Below are positions 8,690 through 15,938 of a stretch of 34,342 bases of DNA, in pieces. This DNA comes from Desulfobacterales bacterium (GTDB lineage: Bacteria > Desulfobacterota > Desulfobacteria > Desulfobacterales > JAAELO01), in contig JAAELO010000895.1 in assembly GCA_024226555.1 (NCBI GenBank), forward strand, positions 1 to 34,342, given 5' to 3'. A model generated the notes under the pieces. It was not told the origin of the DNA. It ran no database searches and saw only the letters and a program-made list of their open reading frames with translations. The position numbers and the translations under genes are program-made. Positions within the stretch are counted from its first letter, which is position 1; each line of letters starts with the position of its first letter.

Positions 8690-9370
8690 ATGACAACATA
8701 TTCTATAAACTTAGGCATCACTGACTACAAAGAGATCTACGATCTTCAACGCTCTATTGCATTGAAAAAAGAGAATGGAGAGCTTTTAGACAATTTTGTA
8801 TTCTTTCTTGAGCACAAAAGTGTTTTCACCCTTGGCAAAAGGGGTGGAAAAGAAAATCTTACGGTTACGGATGATTTTCTTGAAGAGAAAGGAGTTAGTG
8901 TTGTTCATGTGGAAAGAGGCGGGAATATAACATATCATGGAGAGGGGCAGATAATCGTCTATCCTGTTATAGATCTTAAACAGTTTGGATTTTCCGTCAA
9001 AGATTATGTTTCAAAACTTGAAGATATTATGATCAGTACATCCCGTGATTTTGGAGTTGATATCAATAGAAATGAGCTTAACAGGGGCACATGGGTTGGA
9101 AACAAAAAAATAGGTAGTGTTGGGATAGCAGTAAAAAAGGGCATTGTTTTCCATGGGCTTTCGTTAAATGTCAGGCCTGATTTAACTCCATTTAAATGGA
9201 TTAATCCGTGTGGACTTGAAGGAGTTGGAATAACTTCTCTTGAGCACGAGCTCGGGGTGGAAATCAATATTGATAATGCATATGACAGGATTATAGAGAA
9301 TACTAAAGAGATATTCGAAGTTAATTTTAAACCTATGACAAAAGAGAATTTACTTACAAAAGTGATGTGA
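8690..9370 (+). CDS. lipB: octanoyltransferase (lipoyl/octanoyl transferase)
   Basis: 226 residues. LipB moves octanoate from acyl carrier protein to lipoyl domains such as GcvH. Conserved: RGGNITYHGEGQIIVYPVIDL (about residues 76-96); the catalytic lysine around K140 in KKIGSVGIAV; and the acyl-thioester cysteine C174 in INPCGLEGVGITS. The ribosome site is weak (GGA), and the ATG follows a terminator T-run by only 12 nt. lipA begins 4 nt after the stop. Its place behind gcvH suggests a dedicated lipoylation route for the glycine cleavage H protein. Confidence 0.95.
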   Translation: MTTYSINLGITDYKEIYDLQRSIALKKENGELLDNFVFFLEHKSVFTLGKRGGKENLTVTDDFLEEKGVSVVHVERGGNITYHGEGQIIVYPVIDLKQFGFSVKDYVSKLEDIMISTSRDFGVDINRNELNRGTWVGNKKIGSVGIAVKKGIVFHGLSLNVRPDLTPFKWINPCGLEGVGITSLEHELGVEINIDNAYDRIIENTKEIFEVNFKPMTKENLLTKVM

Positions 9371-9374
9371 TGCA

Positions 9375-10274
9375 ATGAAGATACGAAAAAAGCAAAAACC
9401 GGAATGGTTAAAAAGAACACTTCCCACTGGTCCTGAATATGAAAGAATGAAGAAACTTCTTTCGGGTAATAACTTGAATACTGTTTGCCAGGAAGCGAAA
9501 TGCCCTAATCAGTTTGAATGTTTCTCAAAAGGAACTTCAACTTTTATGATTATGGGTGAAAAGTGCACAAGAAATTGCAACTTCTGTGCTGTTCAGAATA
9601 ATCCAATAGATTTGCCAGATCTTAAAGAACCAAAAAGAGTTTCCAAAACAGTTGAGAAAATGAATCTTTCCTATGTTGTTATTACTTCTGTAACAAGAGA
9701 TGATCTTGAAGATGGCGGTGCATCTTTTTTTGCTGAGACAATAAGGGAGATAAAAAAACTTAATAAAGATATTCTTGTGGAGGTGTTAATACCCGATTTT
9801 CAAGGCAATAAGAAGGCTCTTAAAACTGTTCTTGATGCAAAACCCGATGTACTAAACCACAACATAGAAACTGTTCCTTCATTATATCACAGAGTCAGAC
9901 CTGAAGCGATATATGAAAGATCCCTCGATCTGATTAAGAGATCCAAAGCTTATGCTCCGGGAATACCCACAAAATCAGGTCTTATGGTTGGGCTTGGTGA
10001 AAAAAAAGAAGATCTTATACAAACTTTTCAGGACCTTGTAGAGCATGGTTGTGATGCTTTAACTATAGGACAATATCTTCAACCATCAAAAGACCACCTT
10101 CCTGTTGAGCAATTTGTAACTCCGGAAGATTTTGAAAATTTAAGGGAAATTGCACTTGAGAAAGGTTTCATAGAAGTTGCAAGTGGACCTTTTGTAAGGA
10201 GTTCTTATCAGGCAGCCAGCCTGTTTGAAAAGGTTAACAACTGTTCCCAACATATAGAACATAATCAAATATAG
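9375..10274 (+). CDS. lipA: lipoyl synthase (radical SAM)
   Basis: 299 residues. LipA inserts two sulfurs into protein-bound octanoyl chains. The auxiliary [4Fe-4S] cysteines are C38, C43 and C49 (CQEAKCPNQFEC). The radical-SAM cysteines are C64, C68 and C71 (CTRNCNFC). The C-terminal RSSY at 275-278 carries the serine ligand of the auxiliary cluster. All ligands are intact. The gene is coupled to lipB (4-nt gap). The GcvH-LipB-LipA grouping means the cluster can make its own active H protein. No clear terminator follows. Confidence 0.96.
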   Translation: MKIRKKQKPEWLKRTLPTGPEYERMKKLLSGNNLNTVCQEAKCPNQFECFSKGTSTFMIMGEKCTRNCNFCAVQNNPIDLPDLKEPKRVSKTVEKMNLSYVVITSVTRDDLEDGGASFFAETIREIKKLNKDILVEVLIPDFQGNKKALKTVLDAKPDVLNHNIETVPSLYHRVRPEAIYERSLDLIKRSKAYAPGIPTKSGLMVGLGEKKEDLIQTFQDLVEHGCDALTIGQYLQPSKDHLPVEQFVTPEDFENLREIALEKGFIEVASGPFVRSSYQAASLFEKVNNCSQHIEHNQI

Positions 10275-10353
10275 ATTTTACACTACCTATTTGTTTTCAA
10301 ATTTGATATTTAATATATTATTAGCAATAAACAATCGGGGTAATTTTTTATAA

Positions 10354-10671
10354 ATGATTGATGTAAGTTTGAAATTTAATGAATTCTTTTTGGAAGTTAC
10401 TATATCCGTAGAATCTATCCAGACACAAAAACAGATCTGTTTAACTCTCTTCTAACCCACGAAAAAAGGGAACCAGGTTTACACCTATTCTGATGGATGA
10501 ATCTAATGTTTTAGCAGAAGATATGACTGATATTGATGTACAGAAAATTGCATTTCAATGCGTAAAACGTAAAGACGAATTTGGAGTTCTGGTTGAAAGA
10601 AATGGGATGTAACCTATGAATTTTTCAGATCAAGAGATGAAACTGTAGAATGGTTAGAAAATGACTCATAA
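10354..10671 (+). pseudogene. decayed copy 1 of a tandem STAS/SpoIIAA-like gene
   Basis: It starts like its two downstream paralogs (VSLKFNEFFLEVTIS against VSLKFNKWFFDVVIS) and ends like them (FFRSRDETVEWLENDS). The frame breaks after about 30 codons, at a deletion near 10430, and again near 10600, where the RDLEFG region is lost. At least two frameshifts are needed to read it through. It is the first of three tandem copies with a near-identical leader between units. Confidence 0.7.
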
Positions 10672-10689
10672 AAAAAAGGTATAATTGCA

Positions 10690-11070
10690 ATGGAAGTCAG
10701 TTTGAAATTCAATAAATGGTTTTTTGATGTCGTTATTTCTGGCGATTTTATCCCAAATGAGTATGAAGGTTTCTTTTTCAATATGTTAAATGATAAAAAC
10801 TGGAAACCCGGAACACCTGTTTTGATTGATGAAACTAATTTCCTTTCTAAAAACCTTTCTATTGAAGAGATTAAAGAGATCGCTAATCAATGTGTAAGAT
10901 TGAGACATAAATTCGGACCTGCAAAGTGTGCTATTTTTGTTTCCCGTGACCTTGAGTTTGGAGTAAACAGAATGGGGGAAGTGTTTGTAGAAAATGAATG
11001 GGATGTTGTTTTAGAGTTTTTCAGATCAAGAGAGGATGCTATCGAGTGGTTAGGAAATGACTCAGAATAA
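10690..11070 (+). CDS. STAS/SpoIIAA-like domain protein, tandem copy 2
   Basis: A soluble protein of 126 residues. The pattern (beta strand, then PGTPVLIDETN, a helix IEEIKEIANQC, the strand AKCAIFVS, a helix, then VVLEFFRSREDAIEWL) resembles small STAS/SEC14-like or SpoIIAA-like proteins, where the last helix follows a conserved FRSxEDAxEWL. These are often regulatory or lipid/nucleotide-binding modules; no catalytic motif is visible. It is about 88% identical to the next copy over 121 residues, so the duplication is recent or maintained by gene conversion. Start chosen at ATGGAAGTC behind AAAGGTATAATTGCA, a leader repeated in front of copy 3. Family assignment is by pattern only. Confidence 0.7.
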   Translation: MEVSLKFNKWFFDVVISGDFIPNEYEGFFFNMLNDKNWKPGTPVLIDETNFLSKNLSIEEIKEIANQCVRLRHKFGPAKCAIFVSRDLEFGVNRMGEVFVENEWDVVLEFFRSREDAIEWLGNDSE

Positions 11071-11086
11071 TAAAGGTATAATTGCA

Positions 11087-11491
11087 ATGGAAGTCAGTTT
11101 GAAATTCAATAAATGGTTTTTTGATATCATCCTCTCTGGTGATTTTATCCCAAATGAATATGAAGGTTTCTTTTTCAATCTGTTAAATCATAAAAACTGG
11201 AAACCTGGAACACCGGTTTTAATTGATGAAACTAATTTCCACTCTGAAAATCTTTCTATTGAAGAGATCAAAGAGATCGCCAATCAATGTTCAAGGCTAA
11301 AACATAAATTTGGACCTGCAAAATGTGCTATTTTTGTTTCCCGTGACCTTGAGTTTGGAATAAACAGAATGTGGGAAGTGTTTGTAGAAAATCAGTGGGA
11401 TGTTGTTTTAGATTTTTTCCGATCAAGAGATGATGCAATAGAATGGCTTAAAGAAGAGATATTAACCTCAGAAACTGGTAAAAAAAAATAA
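11087..11491 (+). CDS. STAS/SpoIIAA-like domain protein, tandem copy 3
   Basis: 134 residues, the near-twin of copy 2 with about 14 substitutions in the first 121 residues and a different C-terminal tail (KEEILTSETGKKK). An ATG at 11057 is in frame but overlaps copy 2. The conserved leader AAAGGTATAATTGCA immediately before 11087, identical to that of copy 2, argues for the downstream start. One difference is G-to-W at the position after NRM. It lies 8 nt before the next, inversion-split gene, which carries the same AAAGGTATAAT leader, so all are probably one transcript. Function unknown. Confidence 0.7.
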   Translation: MEVSLKFNKWFFDIILSGDFIPNEYEGFFFNLLNHKNWKPGTPVLIDETNFHSENLSIEEIKEIANQCSRLKHKFGPAKCAIFVSRDLEFGINRMWEVFVENQWDVVLDFFRSRDDAIEWLKEEILTSETGKKK

Positions 11492-11499
11492 AAGGTATA

Positions 11500-12057
11500 A
11501 TGACAATTAGAATTTTAGAAGACTCAGATGAAATAACCCCGGAAATTGTCCGTGAGTGGGGCTATGATGAAGAATTATATGTTTGTTCAATATATGCTAA
11601 CAAACTATTCACATAAGAAAACCAGGAAGATGCATAACCGGAGTCTGGTTTTTTCATAGAATTAATAAAATTACTTAGTTTCTCCAGGCTCTTTAAACCT
11701 CTGATTTTGTGCAGAACAACTACTTCCCTGCAAAACTGACATAGTATAACAAAAGCATATTCACTCTTTGGGCATTTTTCATCAGATACTAACTCTAATA
11801 GAACAGGAAAATATTGTAAATCATACAATAACAGATCTTCATCCTGCTCCATCAAAGGACCTGTTGATAATAAAATAGCATCTCAAATGTCAAATGACCT
11901 TCTACTTGGTTTTGGAAGAGTTGGAGAACTTAAGGAAACTGAATCCGGCAGATCTGGTTGGTGCCGTTTTACGCTCAAAACCAGCGTAACAGAACATATA
12001 GATGTATGTTATGAAACCGGAAAATTGTATACGTTCCATATTACAATTGTGATTTAG
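11500..12057 (+). pseudogene. hypothetical protein gene split by an internal inversion
   Basis: The plus strand opens with ATG at 11500 (MTIRILEDSDEITPEIVREW) behind AAAGGTATAAT, the leader used by the preceding paralogs, and is read through GYDE. It stops at 11616 in the present orientation. A good C-terminal segment (SNDLLLGFGRVGELKETESG ... FHITIVI) ends at 12057 in the same frame. The 278 bp between 11566 and 11843 are flanked by the inverted 8-mer GATGAAGA/TCTTCATC and are open on the minus strand. Flipping them restores one uninterrupted frame of 186 codons including the stop, with both junctions in frame. I do not recognise the family. It is either inactivated or phase-variable. Confidence 0.65.
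11566..11843 (-). other. inverted DNA segment carrying the middle of the split gene
   Basis: Bounded by GATGAAGA at 11566-11573 and its reverse complement at 11836-11843. On the minus strand it lies within an open frame of 97 codons (11562-11855) with protein-like composition: FPVLLELVSDEKCPKSEYAF, then FVILCQFCREVVVLHKI. That frame has only a poor ribosome site and a TTG/ATG start outside the repeat. I read it as the displaced middle of the 11500-12057 gene rather than as a gene of its own; an independent minus-strand gene is the alternative. Confidence 0.6.
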
Positions 12058-12152
12058 AATACTGATTTAAGAGAATTATCGACTTTTTGTTTGAAAACTT
12101 TTTTCATTCACCGGTGATGTCAAAAAAACTCCATTATTTATTTATACAGATG

Positions 12153-12186
12153 AAAAAAAAAGGGCAGATCAAAAAGATCCACCCTT
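12153..12186 (-). terminator. rho-independent terminator after the PiT-DUF47 operon
   Basis: On the minus strand an AAGGG..GATC / GATC..CCCTT hairpin (5-nt loop, a 2-nt internal mismatch) is followed by nine T. It sits 26 nt past the stop of the DUF47 gene. Confidence 0.75.
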
Positions 12187-12211
12187 GAATATTTTTCAAT
12201 AAAAATAATTT

Positions 12212-12907
12212 TTAAAAGAAAAAACCCTTCTTTCTTGAGATCATAGATCTCATCATATCTCCGGCATTTTCGGCATGGTCTGCAATGGAACCAATGGTTT
12301 CAACAAGCTTTACAAAATGAAAAGTATTGTTTTCTGTTGACTCTAAAGCAAAATACTGATTCTTGAGTCTATACTCAACCCTGTCAACTTCATGTTCTTT
12401 TTGTCTCAGGTCACGGATGATCTCTTTTATAATATTTCTTTGCTTGTCAGAGTAATTTTTAAAGTATTTATCGGCCTCTTTAACAAGGCGGCTCATCTGC
12501 TCAATTGGCTCAAGAACTGAATCCACAAGTAGAAGAAAATCTGCTTTTACCTCTTCCGGTAATTTAGTTTCTACCCTGTAAGATAACCAATCCAGTGTTG
12601 TTTCAACAGAATCCAGGATTTTATCCTGTTCTTTCAGATACATAAAGAACTGAAATTCCGGAACTATCATTTTTGTTCCCATGGGGATATGTCCCCTGAT
12701 TCTTCTCTTGATTGCATCAGCTTCACTTTCAAGCTTGCTTACTTCAACCCTGTACTCTTCAAAAGAGGTCAGATTATTTGATACATAACATTCAAGAGCC
12801 TGCTGAAAAACCCATGCACACTCTTTAACTTTTTCAGCGTGTTCAAGTAGTCCATCAAACGGGGACGTTTTCATAAATGAAAAAAATGATAGAAAAGGGA
12901 TATTCAT
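12212..12907 (-). CDS. DUF47 / PhoU-like phosphate transport accessory protein
   Basis: 231 residues, all-helical. It matches the DUF47 (TIGR00153-like) pattern: SPFDGLLEHAEKVKECA at the N-terminus, SKLESEADAIKRRI, and the C-terminal IGSIADHAENAGDMM motif. The acidic ExxxD motifs in such proteins bind metal clusters in PhoU relatives. These proteins are almost always encoded beside PiT permeases and are thought to control them. AAGGAGAG before the ATG is strong. The upstream PiT gene is on the same strand, separated by 158 nt that are mostly a mobile element (12956-13084). Confidence 0.88.
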   Translation of the reverse strand: MNIPFLSFFSFMKTSPFDGLLEHAEKVKECAWVFQQALECYVSNNLTSFEEYRVEVSKLESEADAIKRRIRGHIPMGTKMIVPEFQFFMYLKEQDKILDSVETTLDWLSYRVETKLPEEVKADFLLLVDSVLEPIEQMSRLVKEADKYFKNYSDKQRNIIKEIIRDLRQKEHEVDRVEYRLKNQYFALESTENNTFHFVKLVETIGSIADHAENAGDMMRSMISRKKGFFF

Positions 12908-12955
12908 TAAAAATCTCTCCTTTTGGTTCTTAAAAATAACGGACTTAACTCTTTA

Positions 12956-13084
12956 GGGAATCTCTAATAACTGCTCTTTTGGCGAAATACTTTGTTATTT
13001 CTAAAAAAAACTGTAATAAAATCGGCTCGTTGTTTTTAGAAATGCCTTGTATTTCATCCAAAATTCTAATTATTAGAGGTTCCC
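12956..13084 (-). mobile_element. small non-autonomous inverted-repeat element, copy B (short form)
   Basis: A 129-bp variant in inverted orientation. Termini are GGGAATCTCTAATAA and TTATTAGAGGTTCCC, with only one mismatch between the ends. Flanks are TTTA (12952-12955) and TTGA (13085-13088), a probable decayed 4-bp duplication. The inner hairpin of copies A, C and D is missing. It lies between PiT and DUF47 in their operon, and its right end contains the PiT stop codon. Confidence 0.8.
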
Positions 13085-15330
13085 TTGATATGCCCGCCGT
13101 TTTTTATAAAAGAATTCCTAAAGATATCAAGTAAATTATGTGTCTGCTCAGATATCTTTACACTATTATCCATAAAACCATAAAAAAGAATACTTAAGCG
13201 GGTTCCAGACTCACCATTTTGAATTCTTTTAATCTGGGTTTTATCAAAATCATCAACGAGCTTTACAAGTTTTAAGCTCTGTCTTGCTATATAATCAAAA
13301 TCCACTCTCTTTCTTTGTAGCAGCATAATGCTGGTATTCCACAGAAGTCTAGTGATACATGTTTTAATATATCGTAATTCCCCTATCTGTTTAGCAGTCA
13401 GGCCTTCATGATTATTTTCAAAATGATTATATGCATTAAGAATCAGATCTCTGTGGGAATCAGAAATATCTTTTAACGATCTTATGGTATGAAGATATGT
13501 CTGTGTGTAAACTACATCTTCCTTTTGAAGAAAATTAAGAGTTCTGAAGATATTTGCGGTTATAATATCGGACCATTTATTAATTTTATTGGTCTCTACC
13601 CTCATATTATTAAGCCTGCTTCTATCTTCAAGGAAAGTTGCTTCAAAGCAATGCTCCAAAGTATCACTTATCTCTCTTAAATAGTATCCTGTTTGTTCAA
13701 AGGAAGTTTTGATAGCAATTTCAGGATCATCAATATGTGTCATATTAAAAGCCTCTAAGGCTTTATCAGCTTTTTGTCTTTTTCCATGCATGTGATGGCT
13801 TCTGAACAGTAGAAATGCTGCAAAGAAAACAACAAATATTATTCCAGGAAGCTCAAAGTAGAAGATGATGGATGCAAATATCATGGAAGCAGTAAACGCA
13901 GCTAAAGCTGTAACAAACCATCCGCCCACAACAGCGAGAACTCCGGTTACTCTGTAAACAGCACTTTCTCTACCCCATGCCTGATCGGAAAGGGAAGTTC
14001 CCATAGATACCATAAAGGTAACATAGGTTGTTGAAAGAGGAAGTTTTAAAGATGTTGCAAAGGAAACAACTGCACTTGCTACCATGAGGTTTACTGAAGC
14101 TCTCAAGAGGTCAAAAGACTGTTGTTGTTCAGGGTCTTCTGTTTTTTTAGTATTAACAATAGTCAGACGATTTGCGATACCCCTTTGAATTGAAGCTGGT
14201 ATAAATTTTTTTATAAACACAAATTGAGTATGGACCATTCTAACAATTATTCTTGAAAGAGTTGACGCACCAAATCTTTCCACACCTTCATCCTGACGAC
14301 CAAGGCTAAGTTCTGTTTTTGAAACAGATCTGGATTTTTTTGAAAACCAGAGAGTTATTACCATTACAGTACCAGCTAAAAGAAGGAGCAATGTATTAGC
14401 CTGGGATTTTCCCTTAAGTGCTCCCATCAAAACATTCAATGGATCTGATGATAATTCAGCAACATTATATGCACTTAAACCTGCTAAAGGTACTCCGATA
14501 AAGTTAACAAGGTCGTTGGCAGCAAAAGCCATTGCAAGGGCAAATGTTCCCATCAGAACAATTGGCTTTAGTACATTTATTTTTGTGAAAACCGTAAGGA
14601 GTTGGAAAAGAAGACCAAAGACTACAAAATTACCACCAAGTATGAGCCATGCATGATCTTTAATAAACAGAACAGCCTCTTTTGATAGAAATGATGTTCC
14701 CTTTGCTCCTTTAATAAGGATAAAGTATGTGATCACGGAAAAAGCAAAACCACCCCAGATACCGCCATATTTTTTTAGTGTTTTTGCATAGTCAAACGTA
14801 AAAGTTAGTCTAGCAAAAAACTGTACAATAGCACCAGCTATAAAAGCGACAATAACTGAAAGTAATATACCTGTGATTATTGCAAGGGCTTTTCCTGTAT
14901 TGATATATTTTGCCAAGGTTATGAAAAGATCGCCGGCCATATATATTTTTATCAAAGAAACAGCAACCGCTGCACCTAATAGTTCAAAAACGATTGATAC
15001 TGTAGTTGAAGTTGGAAAACCAAATGTATTAAAGGTATCTAAAAGGATTATATCTGTAAGCATTACAGCAAGGAAAATTGAGATAAGTTCGGGCATATTG
15101 AAGAACTCAGGATGAAAAATACCTTTTCTTGCAACTTCCATCATACCGCTCGAGAAAGTTACACCAGCAAGCATTCCTAAACTTGCTATAATCATTATAA
15201 CGTTACGGGGAGCTGCTTTTGATCCGATGGATGAATTTAAAAAATTTACAGCATCGTTGCTGACACCCACCACAAGGTCAAATATGGCAAGGCAAGCCAG
15301 TAAGACCAAAGCAAACATAAACATTTCCAT
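13066..15330 (-). CDS. pit: inorganic phosphate transporter, PiT family, with C-terminal PhoU-like domain
   Basis: 754 residues. PiT signatures appear in both halves: GVSNDAVNFLNSS with FNTFGFPTSTTVS in the first, and FAANDLVNFIGVPLAG, then LKLPLSTTYVTFMVSMGTSLSDQAWG, in the second. About ten membrane spans lie in residues 1-520. A soluble helical C-terminus (about 540-754) resembles PhoU. Ion-coupled phosphate uptake is the family role. An in-frame ATG lies at 15373-15375, but GAGG upstream of the ATG at 15328-15330 favours the shorter start. The last codons, Lys-Gly-Thr-Ser-Asn-Asn-stop, are encoded by the inverted repeat of the mobile element. Co-transcription with DUF47 is likely. Confidence 0.9.
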   Translation of the reverse strand: MEMFMFALVLLACLAIFDLVVGVSNDAVNFLNSSIGSKAAPRNVIMIIASLGMLAGVTFSSGMMEVARKGIFHPEFFNMPELISIFLAVMLTDIILLDTFNTFGFPTSTTVSIVFELLGAAVAVSLIKIYMAGDLFITLAKYINTGKALAIITGILLSVIVAFIAGAIVQFFARLTFTFDYAKTLKKYGGIWGGFAFSVITYFILIKGAKGTSFLSKEAVLFIKDHAWLILGGNFVVFGLLFQLLTVFTKINVLKPIVLMGTFALAMAFAANDLVNFIGVPLAGLSAYNVAELSSDPLNVLMGALKGKSQANTLLLLLAGTVMVITLWFSKKSRSVSKTELSLGRQDEGVERFGASTLSRIIVRMVHTQFVFIKKFIPASIQRGIANRLTIVNTKKTEDPEQQQSFDLLRASVNLMVASAVVSFATSLKLPLSTTYVTFMVSMGTSLSDQAWGRESAVYRVTGVLAVVGGWFVTALAAFTASMIFASIIFYFELPGIIFVVFFAAFLLFRSHHMHGKRQKADKALEAFNMTHIDDPEIAIKTSFEQTGYYLREISDTLEHCFEATFLEDRSRLNNMRVETNKINKWSDIITANIFRTLNFLQKEDVVYTQTYLHTIRSLKDISDSHRDLILNAYNHFENNHEGLTAKQIGELRYIKTCITRLLWNTSIMLLQRKRVDFDYIARQSLKLVKLVDDFDKTQIKRIQNGESGTRLSILFYGFMDNSVKISEQTHNLLDIFRNSFIKNGGHIKGTSNN

Positions 15331-15402
15331 AAAAAAATAATCCTCATTAAGTTTTAGTATTTCTTTACCAATCATAAATTCAGATGTGAAATACTAGATA
15401 TA

Positions 15403-15419
15403 TGTTAGGATTTTGTTAA
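15403..15419 (-). promoter_or_regulatory. Pho-box-like direct repeat upstream of the PiT gene
   Basis: On the plus strand TGTTAG-N5-TGTTAA, that is TTAACA-N5-CTAACA in the direction of the PiT gene. The two hexamers repeat with an 11-bp period, as in PhoP boxes (TTAACA-like) and PhoB boxes. It sits 73 nt before the PiT start, with TAGTAT as a possible -10 nearby. No phosphate regulator is encoded in the window, so this is inference from pattern and position. Confidence 0.45.
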
Positions 15420-15543
15420 GATATTAAAAAAATACTAAAATCACAATCTTAATTTTCTAACAATAATAAAGCAAAAATAGCTAAACTGTCTATAAACAAT
15501 ACGTTTTAATCTCTTATAAAACGTGACACCTGATATCATATTT

Positions 15544-15560
15544 TGTTAGGATTGTGTTAC
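15544..15560 (-). promoter_or_regulatory. second Pho-box-like direct repeat
   Basis: TGTTAG-GATTG-TGTTAC on the plus strand, the same 11-bp-period pattern as at 15403 and sharing TGTTAGGATT with it. It lies exactly 141 bp further from the PiT gene. The surrounding non-coding stretch (15331-15683) is otherwise AT-rich, with no gene seen. Confidence 0.35.
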
Positions 15561-15683
15561 TTAAATTTGCTTTTTTGAACTCTTAATACAGTTTTAACAC
15601 ATAAACCCTTTTAATTACAAAGGTTTATCAATTAAAAATCTATTCTAAATTTTTGGTTTTTTATTTAAATTTAAATACTTTTA

Positions 15684-15839
15684 GGGAACCTCTAATAATT
15701 AAAATTTTGGATAAAATACAAGGTTTGACAAAAAATAACGAGCTGATTTTGTTACAGTTTTTTTTGGAAATAATTCTGTTGTTTTGCTTTTTTAAACAAC
15801 TTAAGTTTTTCGCCAAAAGATCGGTTATTAGATATTCTC
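15684..15839 (+). mobile_element. small non-autonomous inverted-repeat element, copy C
   Basis: 156 bp from GGGAACCTCTAATAA to TTATTAGATATTCTC, flanked by perfect TTTA duplications (15680-15683, 15840-15843). It has the inner GTTGTTT/AAACAAC hairpin. A 67-codon frame inside it is not a gene: it is built from the inverted repeats and reads as low-complexity hydrophobic sequence. The right end lies 13 nt before the sahR -35 box. Confidence 0.82.
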
Positions 15840-15852
15840 TTTATCAAATCTC

Positions 15853-15881
15853 TTGACATTTCACTAAAAAAAACATAATTT
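15853..15881 (+). promoter_or_regulatory. sahR-ahcY promoter
   Basis: A perfect -35 TTGACA at 15853-15858, then 17 nt to TAATTT at 15876-15881 (an alternative -10, CATAAT at 15874, has 15-nt spacing). The palindromic operator begins immediately downstream, over the expected transcription start, which suits autorepression. Confidence 0.55.
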
Positions 15882-15882
15882 A

Positions 15883-15906
15883 ATCAACATATCAAGATAT
15901 GTTGAT
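15883..15906. promoter_or_regulatory. perfect palindromic operator for the ArsR/SahR-type regulator
   Basis: An 11-bp arm ATCAACATATC, a 2-nt AA centre and an exact reverse-complement arm. It lies 33 nt before the sahR start codon and directly after the promoter -10. ArsR-family dimers bind such 22-26 bp palindromes at the promoter of their own operon. Confidence 0.65.
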
Positions 15907-15938
15907 ATGTAAATATTTAAATTAATAGAAAAGCTTGA

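Noticed and set aside
11057-11086. Upstream ATG for tandem copy 3
   Set aside because: It overlaps the end of copy 2, while the downstream ATG has the leader that is identical in front of copy 2.
10275-12060. CRISPR array suggested by repeated units
   Set aside because: The repeats are about 400 bp gene duplications, not short direct repeats with unique spacers.
15653-15856. 67-codon plus-strand open frame
   Set aside because: It lies almost wholly in mobile element copy C; its residues come from inverted-repeat and poly-T sequence.
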